In this document: positions 52,765 to 61,773 of the stretch, one piece after another
Layout of the letters: every line of letters starts with the position of its first letter
Position numbering within the stretch: position 1 is the stretch's first letter
Assembly: GCA_039640505.1 (NCBI GenBank)
Contig: CP046865.1
Coordinates: 1,603,501 to 1,667,500 of the forward strand
Source of the DNA: Rhodobacteraceae bacterium Araon29
GTDB taxonomy: Bacteria > Pseudomonadota > Alphaproteobacteria > Rhodobacterales > Rhodobacteraceae
DNA: 64,000 nt
Direction of reading: 5' to 3'
Notes under the pieces: generated by a model
Told to the model about the DNA's origin: nothing
Seen by the model: only the letters and a program-made list of their open reading frames with translations
Database searches by the model: none
Made by a program: the position numbers and the translations under genes

Positions 52765-53073
52765 ATGCGACTTAAAGACAATGTGATTGCACAAGCCCGA
52801 ACCCGGCAAGGATGGACCCAAGAGCATCTGGCATCGGTTGCCGGAGTATCAACCAGAACCATACAGCGGGTCGAAGCCTCTGGCATCGCGTCGGCCGATA
52901 CCGCACAGGCGCTTTGTGCTGTTTTGGACTTAAGCTTTGCAGAAATTGAACTGCCCAAACAAGAATTTCTTAAACAAGACAGCACTAAAGTAATTTCTAT
53001 ATCGCCCCCAATGCTGGTTTGCTTGGTATTTGTCGGAGGTGTGATGGGGTTTACCTTAGCGCAGTTCCTGTGA
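52765..53073 (+). CDS. XRE-family DNA-binding protein with C-terminal membrane anchor
   Basis: 102 residues. The HTH is at about 6-40 (RTRQGWTQEHLASVAGVSTRTIQRVE). A short linker with LPKQEFLKQ leads to a single C-terminal span (MLVCLVFVGGVMGFTLAQFL). Membrane tethering of an XRE regulator is unusual and suggests that it reads a membrane signal, perhaps through the upstream tail-anchored protein. GTG or TTG alternatives were not needed; the ATG is in phase with the HTH. Confidence 0.8.
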   Translation: MRLKDNVIAQARTRQGWTQEHLASVAGVSTRTIQRVEASGIASADTAQALCAVLDLSFAEIELPKQEFLKQDSTKVISISPPMLVCLVFVGGVMGFTLAQFL

Positions 53074-53222
53074 GGGTTTTATCCACGCTCTAAGGCAAGC
53101 CGCGGCAGCAAAGCCAGCAGGCGTTGAATCTTAAACCCTTTAACTTTGTCTGCCATGCGCAAAAGGGGTCAGCTGAGCTATATTTTGCGGCGGCGAATTT
53201 GCCTGCGATGATACCGCATTTG

Positions 53223-53768
53223 CTAGTTTGTTGTCACCATGGCAATAGCTGCGATCATCAGCAGCGAATATAAAACTAGCCCCCCGCCTATCAGCCAAGC
53301 ACCAAAATTTTTCATCACCCCAGCTTTTGCCAATTCTTTTGCTTGGAAAATCAAATCAGGCCAAGTGTAGCTTACAAAATCACCTTGGGTGAAAACGCAG
53401 ATGACACGGCCACCAGCATCCACCACCGGAAGGCGTCTGAAGCGTTCGTTGGACATTATTCGAAGCCAGTCAAGAACATCATCGGTTTCGCGCGCCACTT
53501 TGACATCGGTTGTCATGATCTCTGAAACCAATGTTTCCTCTGCGCTTTTGCCTTGGTTTACCAGTTTTTTCATAATGTCACGTTCGGTTAGCACACCGAT
53601 TATCAGTTGTTGTTCATTTATCACAACAACCGATCCGAAGTTCTTTTCTGACATGGTTTTTACAGCTGTTTTCACAGATGTATCCCCAGTACAGGTCAAA
53701 GGCTTCATCTTGGTTTTAAATTCTGGGCGATCTTTCAAAGCCCGTCTGGGTCGATTTGAATAAGTCAA
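53223..53768 (-). CDS. CBS-domain protein with C-terminal membrane segment
   Basis: 181 residues. Two CBS motifs span about 22-140 (SVKTAVKTMSEKNFGSVVVI, TERDIMKKLV, RRLPVVDAGGRVICVFTQGD). They bind adenosine nucleotides. A hydrophobic C-terminal span (LIGGGLVLYSLLMIAAIAMV) anchors it. The start appears to be a TTG at 53768 with AAGG about eight bases upstream. It stands alone. The role is likely energy sensing at the membrane, but the target is unknown. Confidence 0.85.
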   Translation of the reverse strand: MTYSNRPRRALKDRPEFKTKMKPLTCTGDTSVKTAVKTMSEKNFGSVVVINEQQLIIGVLTERDIMKKLVNQGKSAEETLVSEIMTTDVKVARETDDVLDWLRIMSNERFRRLPVVDAGGRVICVFTQGDFVSYTWPDLIFQAKELAKAGVMKNFGAWLIGGGLVLYSLLMIAAIAMVTTN

Positions 53769-54114
53769 TTCAGGCGCCTTTCGTCATGGTGATAATTGGT
53801 AAAACGTTATCATAATGAGATATCTAGGGCGTGATTTCTTATTGGCGAAAAAATTACTGAACTGGGAATTCAGAGTAGCACTTCCGAATAGGAGCACCGA
53901 CATTAAGACTGTTTCAAAAGAGTTTCTGCAACCTTATTACAAAAGTCTATCGTTCCACTTTGAATTTTTTTGCTACGGAAATGCCCATTGCATCAATTGT
54001 CGCCGAATATTTGCTTGTCCTGCCGCTTTGTTTTTGAACCAACGGTTTAACACCGTGATACCTACGCAATACCGACGTGGGAAATGGGGCTTGGTTCACG
54101 GTCTATGTTTTGGG
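53769..54114. other. Spacer with a short inverted repeat
   Basis: 346 bases between two genes. An inverted repeat TGATAA-11 bases-TTATCA sits at 53790-53812, close to the CBS gene start, and may be an operator. A 108-codon plus-strand frame here has no protein-like character, and I do not call it a gene. Confidence 0.4.
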
Positions 54115-54849
54115 TTACCAGTTTTCGCGAAACGGTCTTAGGTCAAGCTCATGGGTCCAGCCATCGCGGCTTTGGTGATAGAGCATCCAATAGGCTTCGG
54201 CCACCGAATTTGGGTCCATTAATGTGTCCGGCGGCAACGCGTCAGGGTCTCGCCCAGCGGCTTTGATACGCTCGCGGACAAATTTTGTATCTACCCCAGC
54301 GTCGATAATAAGATGTGCTATGTGTATGTTTTTAGGACCTAATTCACGCGCCATACTTTGTGCAAGCATACGCAGGCCCGCTTTACCAGCGGAAAATGCA
54401 CTATAGCCCGGCTTGCCGCGCAAGCTGGCGGACGCGCCGGTGAAAAATATCTTGCCACGGCCGCGCGGAACCATGTAGCGCGCGGCTTCACGGCCGGTCA
54501 GAAAGCCCGCCAAACTGGCCATTTCCCAGACCTTGCGATAGACCCGCGCGGTGGTTTCAAGAATGGGGAAATAAACGTTACCACCCACATTAAAAATCAC
54601 CAAATCAATCGCCCCAACGCTCGATTCAATCTTTTTAAAGATTTCTTCTGTAGCCTCTTCGCTGCGCGCATCAAAGCTATAGCCATAGGCTTTTGCGCCA
54701 AGGGTGCGCAGTTCGTCTACTAATGGTTCAAGCTTGTCGCCGTTGCGCCGTCCAAGGCAAACTGTAAAACCACCCTCGGCAAATCGCCGGGCAATTGCGG
54801 CACCGATATAATCGCCTGCGCCCACGATGAATACAATTGGCGCGCTCAT
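54115..54849 (-). CDS. Short-chain dehydrogenase/reductase
   Basis: 244 residues. The cofactor motif is GAGDYIGAAIARRF, a variant with Asp in place of the usual Gly/Ser residues. The active site has Ser in TGASASLRG and Tyr/Lys in YSAFSAGK. The N-terminal loop LGRRNGDK suggests NADP(H). It overlaps the GST gene by four bases and may share its detoxification role. The substrate is unknown. Confidence 0.88.
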   Translation of the reverse strand: MSAPIVFIVGAGDYIGAAIARRFAEGGFTVCLGRRNGDKLEPLVDELRTLGAKAYGYSFDARSEEATEEIFKKIESSVGAIDLVIFNVGGNVYFPILETTARVYRKVWEMASLAGFLTGREAARYMVPRGRGKIFFTGASASLRGKPGYSAFSAGKAGLRMLAQSMARELGPKNIHIAHLIIDAGVDTKFVRERIKAAGRDPDALPPDTLMDPNSVAEAYWMLYHQSRDGWTHELDLRPFRENW

Positions 54850-55454
54850 TTGTGTGATGCCCGTTGAAAGGCGTCACGTGCTTCAAGCCGCGCGACATAG
54901 GGCGGAATGTTGGGTTTATCTGTCATATCAATGCCAAATCGCTGTGCCATAATCACGGCATGGCCAGTCATAAACTCTGCGGCAGTCATGTGATCCCCTA
55001 CCAAATACTCCTTGTTGGCCAAATTTAGGTTCACAGCATGTAACATTTGCCCCAAAAGCTTTGTTGAACGCTTTACATTCACCTCGGTGCGGCGTTCAGC
55101 GGGTAAGAGGATTGTTTCCACAACAAGTGTGTTCATCGGTGGCATGATCATGCCTTCTGCATAGTGAAACCATTGAAGATATTGAGCAAATTCGGGTGTT
55201 CCGACCTCTGGTATAAATTGTCCATTGGCGTAATTGGCCAGAATATACTGAATGATCGCGCCACTTTCAAAAAGCGTAACGCCTCGGTCTTCAAGGGCCG
55301 GTACGCGCCCCATGGGATGCACTGATAGATAGTCAGGCTCGCGCATGGCTCGATCACCAAGCGCGAATTTTTGAACTTCATACTCAAGTCCAAGCTCTTC
55401 CAACAGCCAGGCCACGCGCACCGCGCGGCTCGCAGGAGAATAATATAGTTTCAA
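54846..55454 (-). CDS. Glutathione S-transferase family protein
   Basis: 202 residues. The thioredoxin-like N-terminal half (MKLYYSPASRAVRVAWLLEE) has Ser/Arg at the glutathione-activating position, and VPALEDRGVTLFESGAIIQYI is the classical cis-Pro and SNAIL-type block. The helical C-terminal half includes YLVGDHMTAAEF. It conjugates or reduces substrates with glutathione. It is first in a two-gene operon with the SDR. Confidence 0.93.
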   Translation of the reverse strand: MKLYYSPASRAVRVAWLLEELGLEYEVQKFALGDRAMREPDYLSVHPMGRVPALEDRGVTLFESGAIIQYILANYANGQFIPEVGTPEFAQYLQWFHYAEGMIMPPMNTLVVETILLPAERRTEVNVKRSTKLLGQMLHAVNLNLANKEYLVGDHMTAAEFMTGHAVIMAQRFGIDMTDKPNIPPYVARLEARDAFQRASHK

Positions 55455-55592
55455 AACGAACCTCCCTTGGCTCGAAAGCCGGATTTGATTTAACTATTTT
55501 TCCGAAAAATCGTAGCGTTACGTTTTGAACTCTGTCAACTCAAGGTTAAAGGTATTGCGACAGGTTTGAAAATAACGTGGGGGAATTGTTGA

Positions 55593-56354
55593 ATGGGCAC
55601 GCAGAGCTGGCTCTCTTTCGAAATGCAGAATGGCGGGATCGCCTTGGTGACAATGGTGCAGGCACCGGTCAATGCAATGGATGCAAAAACACTCGGTGAT
55701 TTAGCACAGTTGTTTGTTGATTTGGCTGAAAATGCCGAAGTCAAAGCTGTTGTGCTTGCCAGTGGTCTTAAGGTTTTTTCCGCCGGTTTAGACCTTAAGC
55801 AAGCTCAAGATTATGACAAAGATCAGCAAAACCAGATTGTCAGAGGACTTGATGTCGCCTTTGGCAAAATGTTTTCATTTCCAAAGCCATTGATTGCCGC
55901 AGTAGAGGGCGCCGCCATCGCCGGAGGTTTTTTCCCCGTTTTGTGTTCAGACTATCGAGTGGCCGGCCCGAAAGCACGTTTTGGATTGGCCGAGGTGCAG
56001 GTCGGGGTTGGATTGCCCGCCGGTACGCTTGAAATCGCACGCGCAATGCTTTCGCCGAATGATTTGCGGCGGATTTTACAAAGCGGAAAGCCAATACGGG
56101 CAGAGGCGGCGCTTGCCGCCGGGATTGTCGATGAATTGGTGGATGCTGATGAAGTTCTAAACCGTGCGATCCATGTAGCCAAAGAGTACGCGCAATTGCC
56201 ACCCAAAGCCTATGGTTTGGTAAAACAGCAGATCCGTGGGGATACTATTGCGTTGGTTGAAACCGCTATTACTCATGCAAATGCGGGTAAAGATGATGGC
56301 TGGTTTACCGAAGAAACGAAAGCAGCGATGGCCAAAATGATTGGAACAAGCTGA
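55593..56354 (+). CDS. Enoyl-CoA hydratase/isomerase family protein
   Basis: 253 residues with crotonase motifs: the first oxyanion strand in KVFSAGLDLKQAQDYD near residue 62 and the second in AAVEGAAIAGGFF near 102. The catalytic-region acid is in GLAEVQVGVGLPAG near 127. One of the two usual hydratase glutamates is not obvious, so isomerase or hydrolase activity is possible. It is divergent from the GST gene and lies 63 bases ahead of a TesB thioesterase. Confidence 0.92.
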   Translation: MGTQSWLSFEMQNGGIALVTMVQAPVNAMDAKTLGDLAQLFVDLAENAEVKAVVLASGLKVFSAGLDLKQAQDYDKDQQNQIVRGLDVAFGKMFSFPKPLIAAVEGAAIAGGFFPVLCSDYRVAGPKARFGLAEVQVGVGLPAGTLEIARAMLSPNDLRRILQSGKPIRAEAALAAGIVDELVDADEVLNRAIHVAKEYAQLPPKAYGLVKQQIRGDTIALVETAITHANAGKDDGWFTEETKAAMAKMIGTS

Positions 56355-56417
56355 GTTATGTTTGATTTTAAAAATTGAAGAATATTATATAAATTCATAT
56401 GTTTGAAGGGATTGAGT

Positions 56418-57287
56418 ATGAACCACGCCAGTCAAGAGCTGCTTGATCTATTAGATCTTGAATTGCTTGAAGTTGATCTTTTTCGCGGCATTGGAACGGG
56501 CGGCGAAACCAGTACACGTATTTTTGGAGGCCATGTGATTGCGCAGGCGCTTGCCGCAGCTTACCGCAGTGTTGACGGTCGGTTGTGTCATTCCCTGCAT
56601 GCCTATTTTATACGACCCGGTGATCCTGCAGTTCCCGTGGTCTATCAGATTGATCGCACACGCGACGGCGGTAGCTTTACCACGAGGCGCGTGGTCGCGA
56701 TGCAAAACGGCAAACAGATTTTAACAATGTCTGCCTCTTTTCATACTCAGGAAGAGGGCTGGCAGCATCAACATGAAATGCCGCAGGTGCAAGGCCCAGA
56801 CGGGTTGGCAGAACGGGCTGAATTACGTGCCGAGGCGGCACAACATTTTAGCAAAAAGCACCGCGATGAGTTTACGCGGCCGCGACCAATTGAAATTCGC
56901 GAGGTTGCGCCCCGTGATTTTTTTAACCCAGAACCCACCGGCGATACCAACTACATGTGGTTTCGGATGCCCGATGCAACGGGAACATCGCCTGCCATTC
57001 AACAGTGTCTTTTGGCTTATGCCTCTGATCTTAACCTTCTAGGCTCATCGCTTAGGCCGCATGGGCTGACTTGGTGGAAAGGGGGCATTATGACCACCAG
57101 CTTAGATCATGCCATGTGGTTTCACGCACCGGTTCATTTTGAAGATTGGCATCTTTATTCCATGGATAGCCCATTTAGTGGCGGTGCAAGAGGATTTAAT
57201 CGCGGCTCGGTTTTTGCGCCTGATGGCCGTTTAATCGCCAGTGTTGCCCAAGAGGGTTTGATGCGAAAAATGAGAAAAACCAAATAA
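56418..57287 (+). CDS. tesB: Acyl-CoA thioesterase II
   Basis: 289 residues with the double-hotdog TesB fold: LRPGD-like HSLHAYFIRPGDPAVPVVY in the first half and SLDHAMWFH with the catalytic Asp in the second. The C-terminal Gln lies in SVAQEGLMR. It hydrolyses acyl-CoA thioesters. A TTG at 56403 could also start the frame, but the ATG at 56418 has AAGGG eight bases upstream and begins the conserved sequence. Confidence 0.93.
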   Translation: MNHASQELLDLLDLELLEVDLFRGIGTGGETSTRIFGGHVIAQALAAAYRSVDGRLCHSLHAYFIRPGDPAVPVVYQIDRTRDGGSFTTRRVVAMQNGKQILTMSASFHTQEEGWQHQHEMPQVQGPDGLAERAELRAEAAQHFSKKHRDEFTRPRPIEIREVAPRDFFNPEPTGDTNYMWFRMPDATGTSPAIQQCLLAYASDLNLLGSSLRPHGLTWWKGGIMTTSLDHAMWFHAPVHFEDWHLYSMDSPFSGGARGFNRGSVFAPDGRLIASVAQEGLMRKMRKTK

Positions 57288-57387
57288 ATCATAGCAATAA
57301 CTCCAACAGATCATGGGTCCCCACGAAACCCTGTTGGCGGTAAAATTCATAACTCCTGTCGCTCGGCCAAACATGCGTTTACTTTTT

Positions 57388-57528
57388 TTAAAGCAGTTCA
57401 GCTACTGTTCTAACTTCTACCACAGCCGCCTCCCTACGAAGACCAGCTACTTTAACCGCCGTCCAAGCAGGAAATGGATCCCTAACATAGTGACCACGCA
57501 CAGAATTAAAGAGGTCAAAATGATCTCA
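57388..57528 (-). pseudogene. RidA/YjgF-family gene remnant (C-terminal about 45 residues)
   Basis: The minus-strand frame reads HFDLFNSVRGHYVRD, then PAWTAVKVAGLRREAAVVEV, ending at a TAA (57388-57390). This is the conserved C-terminal third of RidA enamine deaminases. The N-terminal two thirds are missing, because just upstream lies the stop of an unrelated gene, which is in the same frame. No start codon remains, so it is a dead fragment. Confidence 0.75.
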
Positions 57529-58044
57529 TAATCGATACCGACCGTTTATTTTACGGTAGAGAAGTTCAGCCTGCGCCCAACCCCCATCTGCCCGGTTGAA
57601 GGAGTCCCTTATGAATAAAATGTAACGAGTGAAACCCTCGAGATCAAACGCGAAGGCTTCAATTAGTGGTTGAATGACGGCGTGTTCCCTCGGCAGTGTA
57701 AAAAGCTCTTTTTGCTTCGTGAGGTCCTGAATATATTTATCAACTAACGTAAGCCACGGATAAATAGCGTTCGGATTTTTCAGTAGAAATGCCGTACACC
57801 CCTTGAGGCTATCCTCGTCCCAAAATTGAGTTCTGCGCGCCTTATCTTTCCCCAGTTCTTTCTCTTTGTTAACCTTGTCATACAAACCAAACACTACCCG
57901 TTTTTCCCCCGGTGGATCCGGCCATCTTGAATACTTAACCTCGCGGTTTATAGCCCCCACAGGCTCGCAGGGGTCTTTTGCTCCGCCAGATTTTTTGGTA
58001 GCACTTGGACCCGTGACAGTCTTTACTCCTCGAGTACCTGACAT
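57526..58044 (-). CDS. Unknown protein lodged between two truncated genes
   Basis: 172 residues from the ATG at 58044, which has GGGAG five bases upstream. I recognise no family. The N-terminus is polar and Gly/Lys-rich (SGTRGVKTVTG), probably disordered. Residues 75-172 look helical, with TQFWDEDSLKGCTAFLLKN and FAFDLEGFTRYILFIRDSF. A possible promoter (TTGATA-18 bases-TAACAT) lies about 100 bases upstream in the 150-base AT-rich leader. The coding style differs from its neighbours, and both flanking genes are truncated at its borders, so it probably arrived by insertion. Confidence 0.6.
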   Translation of the reverse strand: MSGTRGVKTVTGPSATKKSGGAKDPCEPVGAINREVKYSRWPDPPGEKRVVFGLYDKVNKEKELGKDKARRTQFWDEDSLKGCTAFLLKNPNAIYPWLTLVDKYIQDLTKQKELFTLPREHAVIQPLIEAFAFDLEGFTRYILFIRDSFNRADGGWAQAELLYRKINGRYRL

Positions 58045-58194
58045 TTTTTCTCCCATTCGGTATATTTTAAAGTTACGTCTGGCATATGGGGCGTTGCAAT
58101 ATCCTTCCTGTTTAAATCGGTGGGCTGAAAGACTTTTGCTGAACTCGCCTGAGTGGCATTAAAGGCTCATGTTACACCTTTGTCGTGTATAATA

Positions 58195-58686
58195 TCAATA
58201 GCGATTAGAACAAGTGCTCACAACAACATCGTTAATCACACAGTAGCCGGCAACATGAGCAAATGCGTTTGCTTCTGAGACATACTTTGCACCTTTGCCA
58301 ATTACGACGCCCAACTCTACCTCCCAATCAGTCTTTAAACTGCCGCGAGGAATGATAATTGGGTCATTAGGTCCGCAAATTGCACTGGTAGCTTTCATGA
58401 ATAGAACAGGTTCAGGAGGCACGAGCATACCACTTTCTTCCGCGTGATCAGCATAATTTAGTCCAATGCACATGAATTTTCCGCTACCAATTACGCAAGG
58501 ACCCAATCGAGGATTACCTTCGACAGCAGCTAAACTGCTTGGTTCAATTTTCTTAATAACTGATAGGTCATTAAGAAGGGCAGGATTGATATCAGTTACG
58601 TGCTCAGAAAGGCCACGTAAAATACCCTCATCATCAATCAGCCCTGGTTTTTCTTTTCCGCTATCTCCATATCTACATAACTTCAT
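58195..58686 (-). pseudogene. Fumarylacetoacetate hydrolase-family gene, C-terminus lost
   Basis: About 163 residues remain of an expected 280 or so. The beginning (MKLCRYGDSGKEKPGLIDDE), CIGLNYADHAEESG and PEPVLFMKATSAICGPNDP are typical of the acylpyruvase/2,4-diketo-3-deoxy-L-fuconate hydrolase group, and TDWEVELGVVIG carries metal-binding Glu residues. After CVINDV the sequence departs from the family (VVSTCSNRY) and stops at 58195. The catalytic C-terminal half is therefore missing, and the gene is almost certainly inactive. The likely break is near 58225. Confidence 0.8.
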
Positions 58687-58715
58687 AGCATATAATCCTA
58701 TATCTTTTCTATTTT

Positions 58716-59444
58716 TTAAATGGTCCATCCGCCATCAATTGAATACGCTTGACCGGTAGTGAAACTGGAGCTCGCAAGGTAGATCACTAACTCAGCAATT
58801 TCTTGAGTAGTTCCAATTCGGCCCATCGGTTGACGAGCGATCAAGTCTTGGCGGGCTTGTTCGTAATCGCCTGCAGGTTTTAATCTTTCTTGAAAAGACG
58901 GACTATCGACGGTGCCTGGACATATTGCGTTGCAGCGGATTCCCTTTGCCGTGTAATCCGCCGCTATAGATTTGGTCAGTCCAGTAACTGCCGCTTTTGG
59001 TATTGAATATGCGGCTCTATTTGGAACTCCTTTAATTGAGGAGACTACCGAAGACATATTTAACATAACACCACCACCAGAATCAATAATACCAGGTAAA
59101 ACTGCCTTTGCTAAATCTGCCATTGGTATAACGTTCAAGTTTAGAGTCTTGTTCAAATTTTCATTGAACATTTCTAAAAGAGTGCCGGAATACAAAGTTC
59201 CTGCGCAATTGAATAGAACATCAAATGGACCTTAGCATTCGACAGGTTTTGTAATTGCTACTCTTTTGCATACAACCAACAGGTTTGTGGTTATCCCTTC
59301 CTTGGATAGGGTGGACAGGCATTTTTCATTTATGTCAATTGCCAAGACCTTTGCTCTCGCAGCCTTAAAAGCGAGTGTGGCGGCACGCCCTATCCCCTGT
59401 CCTGCAGCAGTTACAAAGATTTTTTTATTTGTGAGTGTCTTCAT
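58716..59444 (-). pseudogene. Short-chain dehydrogenase with in-frame stop
   Basis: One reading frame spans 243 codons. It has the cofactor motif TAAGQGIGRAA, GPFDVLFNCAG, the catalytic Ser in MSSVVSSIKG, Tyr/Lys in YSIPKAAV, and ends with SIDGGWTI. A TAA at 59232-59234 interrupts it in frame, just before GPFDVLF. The codons on both sides continue the same protein, so a single nonsense mutation (or a sequencing error) explains it. Together with the FAH remnant it resembles part of a 3-deoxy-sugar-acid catabolic operon. Confidence 0.8.
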
Positions 59445-59494
59445 GTGTCACTTCCTGAGTTCGCTCCCTTTTTGTTTGCAACAGCCATTTTTGA

Positions 59495-60235
59495 CTAATA
59501 GGTTGCTCTGCCCCCTGAGAGGTCAAACACGGCACCAGTGGTGAAGCTATTCTCGGTTGAGCATAACCAACCAATCATGGTTGCGGCTTCATCCACTTGT
59601 AAAAACCGTTCACGTGGAATTTTTGAGAGCATATAATTAATATGTTCCTGTGACATTTGGTCAAAAATACGTGTTTTGGCTGCTGCCGGAGTCACGCAGT
59701 TGATTGAAATGTCAAATTTTGCAGTTTCTTTTCCAGCCGATTTTGTCAAGGCAATCACTCCTGCTTTTGAAGCAGAATAGGCACTTGCTTTTGGGTTGCC
59801 TTCCTTTCCCGCGATCGAGGCAACCAAAACAACTCTTCCATAACCGCGTGCTTTCATTCCGGGAAGGATAGCGCGCAGAATGTGGAAGCTCCCCGTTAAG
59901 TTGACATCAATAATGCTTTGCCAATCTGCAAGCGGGTAGTCTTCCACAACCATGTTCGGGCCCGCTATTCCGGCAGAGTTAACCACTTGAGTGATGGGGC
60001 CAAAAGCATCCTCTGTTTTTGAAACAGCTGCGTTAACTCGATCAAAGTCGCTGATATCAACTTTGACGGCTTCAACCGAGCCATTTGGAAATTCAGATAT
60101 GGCGTTTTCCAAGGCAGCCTCATCAAAATCCCACAGCGCTACTTTGCTGCCGGTTGCCGCTAATTGTTTTGCGCAAGCAAGGCCGATGCCTTGGGCCCCG
60201 CCAGTCACAGCGGCTACATTTTCTTTCTGGGCCAT
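59495..60235 (-). CDS. Short-chain dehydrogenase/reductase
   Basis: 246 residues from the ATG at 60235, preceded by GGGAGAG. Motifs are TGGAQGIGLACAKQL, NSAGIAGPN, Ser in VASIAGKEG and YxxxK in YSASKAGV. The acidic loop LWDFDEA suggests NAD. The C-terminus ends FDLSGGRATY. It lies between the broken SDR and the lactonase fusion on the same strand and probably belongs to one catabolic operon; the substrate is likely a hydroxylated sugar acid or similar. Confidence 0.88.
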   Translation of the reverse strand: MAQKENVAAVTGGAQGIGLACAKQLAATGSKVALWDFDEAALENAISEFPNGSVEAVKVDISDFDRVNAAVSKTEDAFGPITQVVNSAGIAGPNMVVEDYPLADWQSIIDVNLTGSFHILRAILPGMKARGYGRVVLVASIAGKEGNPKASAYSASKAGVIALTKSAGKETAKFDISINCVTPAAAKTRIFDQMSQEHINYMLSKIPRERFLQVDEAATMIGWLCSTENSFTTGAVFDLSGGRATY

Positions 60236-60242
60236 GGTATCT

Positions 60243-61769
60243 CTACTCTCCCAAGTCATTTAATAAGTTTTGAGTGGTGGTGATGGTTGCGATATTTTGC
60301 AAGGCGAAATTTATAGAGGCGTGCTGCCAGTCTGCATTCATGGTTGCGGTCGAATCTTCCGGTATAATGATTGTATAACCGCGATCAGCCCCTGTGCGAG
60401 CAGTGTGTTCCACTGCCATGTTCGTCCAGGCGCCGGTATTGATTATTGTGGTAACCCCCAATGCGCGCAAAATCGTATCCAGTCTGGTGGTCTCCCAAGG
60501 TGACATACGATCTTTTTCTAAAACGAAATCTCCTAACTGGGGCTCTAGCCCGCTGATGGGCGCGGCACCTTTTGTTCCCCTTACATGGGCAGGAGCATCA
60601 CGTACATAGCGAAATAGGGGTGTGTTCGTGGTTATTCCTGGTGCGCCCGGATCAATAATAAAATGAACATGTATCACCGGTCGCTGTATGGACCTAAATT
60701 TTCTGGCCAAGGCTGCAATATTGGCGATGCAATTCTGATCTCGACAATGCTCGGGTGCTCCGCTCATGGCGGAAGCTCCATTTTCTCCTACCGCATCCAC
60801 CTGCATGTCTTGAATAATTAGGGCGGCGTTAGCAAGGTCGGTATGAGTTTCTTCAGTGTGATTTTTCGGCATAAAGGGTTCGATCCGTGGCCCGACATGT
60901 ACCGGTAAGGCATAAACTGAATTGGTCGCTGTACAATAGAGTGTTCTCCAATCAGGCCCCCCCCAATGAAAATTGGCGCAGTTTTCTGGTAAGCTGATTT
61001 TTCCCAGAAGATAGCCGTTTGGATCATAGACCCAAATGCCCCCCGGGCCCGTACACCAGATATTTCCCTCTGCGTCGCATTTTAGACCATCGGGTACGCC
61101 TTCTAGGTTTGGATCGAAAATACCTGAGGCGAGGATGCGTTCATTGGTAAGACCCGCAGAACCAAGTTCGAAACGGCGGATATTTTTCTGAACCGTATCG
61201 TTAACGTATAGATAATGCTCGCATGGGCTAAAGGTGAGACCGTTTGGTTGATCAAATGTGGTTCGGTTGACCATCAATTCGGGATCGCCGCCTTGCGGCG
61301 CAACACGATAAACACCTTGGAACCCCAATTCGCTGGGACGCTCGAGGCCGAACCCCGGCATGCGTCCGTAAGTTGGATCAGTAAACCAGATACTGCCATC
61401 CGACTGAACAATTATATCGTTTGGGGAATTGAGTTGTTTTCCTTCAAACCGTTCGGCAATAACGGTTTCAGTTCCTTCCGGCTCAAATCGTACAACGCGG
61501 CTAGTTTCGTGCTCACAGACAAGAAGATTTAGGGCCGCATCATAGGTCATGCCATTGCCTTTATGACTCGGCTGGTGCGCCTCAACAGCGCCCGTTTTTG
61601 CATCCCACGCGTAGCGTAGATTACCGGGAATATCTGAGAAGAACAAAAACTGCTCTACCGGATTCCAGATTGGTCCCTCTGTAAACTCAAAACCGGTCGC
61701 AATTTGCTTTGGTGGTGCATTGATATCAAGCAGATTTTCAAATGCGCTGTCTAAGATTTTATGGGCCAT
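60243..61769 (-). CDS. Fusion of SMP-30/gluconolactonase and isochorismatase-like hydrolase lacking the catalytic cysteine
   Basis: 508 residues. Residues about 10-300 form an SMP-30 beta-propeller (FTEGPIWNP, NSPNDIIVQSDGSIWFTDPTYG, NGLTFSP, VPDGLKCDAEGNIW). Residues about 320-508 are isochorismatase-like: Asp in LIIQDMQVD and Lys in VLEKDRMSPW are present, but the usual TNVCVE-type segment reads TNMAVEHTA, with Ala in place of the nucleophilic Cys. Lactone hydrolysis by the first domain is plausible. The second domain cannot use the cysteine amidase mechanism; PhzD/EntB-like enzymes also lack it. The ATG at 61769 has AAGGAGG upstream. Confidence 0.88.
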   Translation of the reverse strand: MAHKILDSAFENLLDINAPPKQIATGFEFTEGPIWNPVEQFLFFSDIPGNLRYAWDAKTGAVEAHQPSHKGNGMTYDAALNLLVCEHETSRVVRFEPEGTETVIAERFEGKQLNSPNDIIVQSDGSIWFTDPTYGRMPGFGLERPSELGFQGVYRVAPQGGDPELMVNRTTFDQPNGLTFSPCEHYLYVNDTVQKNIRRFELGSAGLTNERILASGIFDPNLEGVPDGLKCDAEGNIWCTGPGGIWVYDPNGYLLGKISLPENCANFHWGGPDWRTLYCTATNSVYALPVHVGPRIEPFMPKNHTEETHTDLANAALIIQDMQVDAVGENGASAMSGAPEHCRDQNCIANIAALARKFRSIQRPVIHVHFIIDPGAPGITTNTPLFRYVRDAPAHVRGTKGAAPISGLEPQLGDFVLEKDRMSPWETTRLDTILRALGVTTIINTGAWTNMAVEHTARTGADRGYTIIIPEDSTATMNADWQHASINFALQNIATITTTQNLLNDLGE

Positions 61770-61773
61770 GTGC

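Noticed and set aside
53815-54141. 108-codon plus-strand frame
   Set aside because: It runs into the opposite SDR gene, has no family features and an odd composition.
57313-57531. Plus-strand frame over the RidA remnant
   Set aside because: The minus strand clearly reads as the RidA C-terminus, so this is a shadow.
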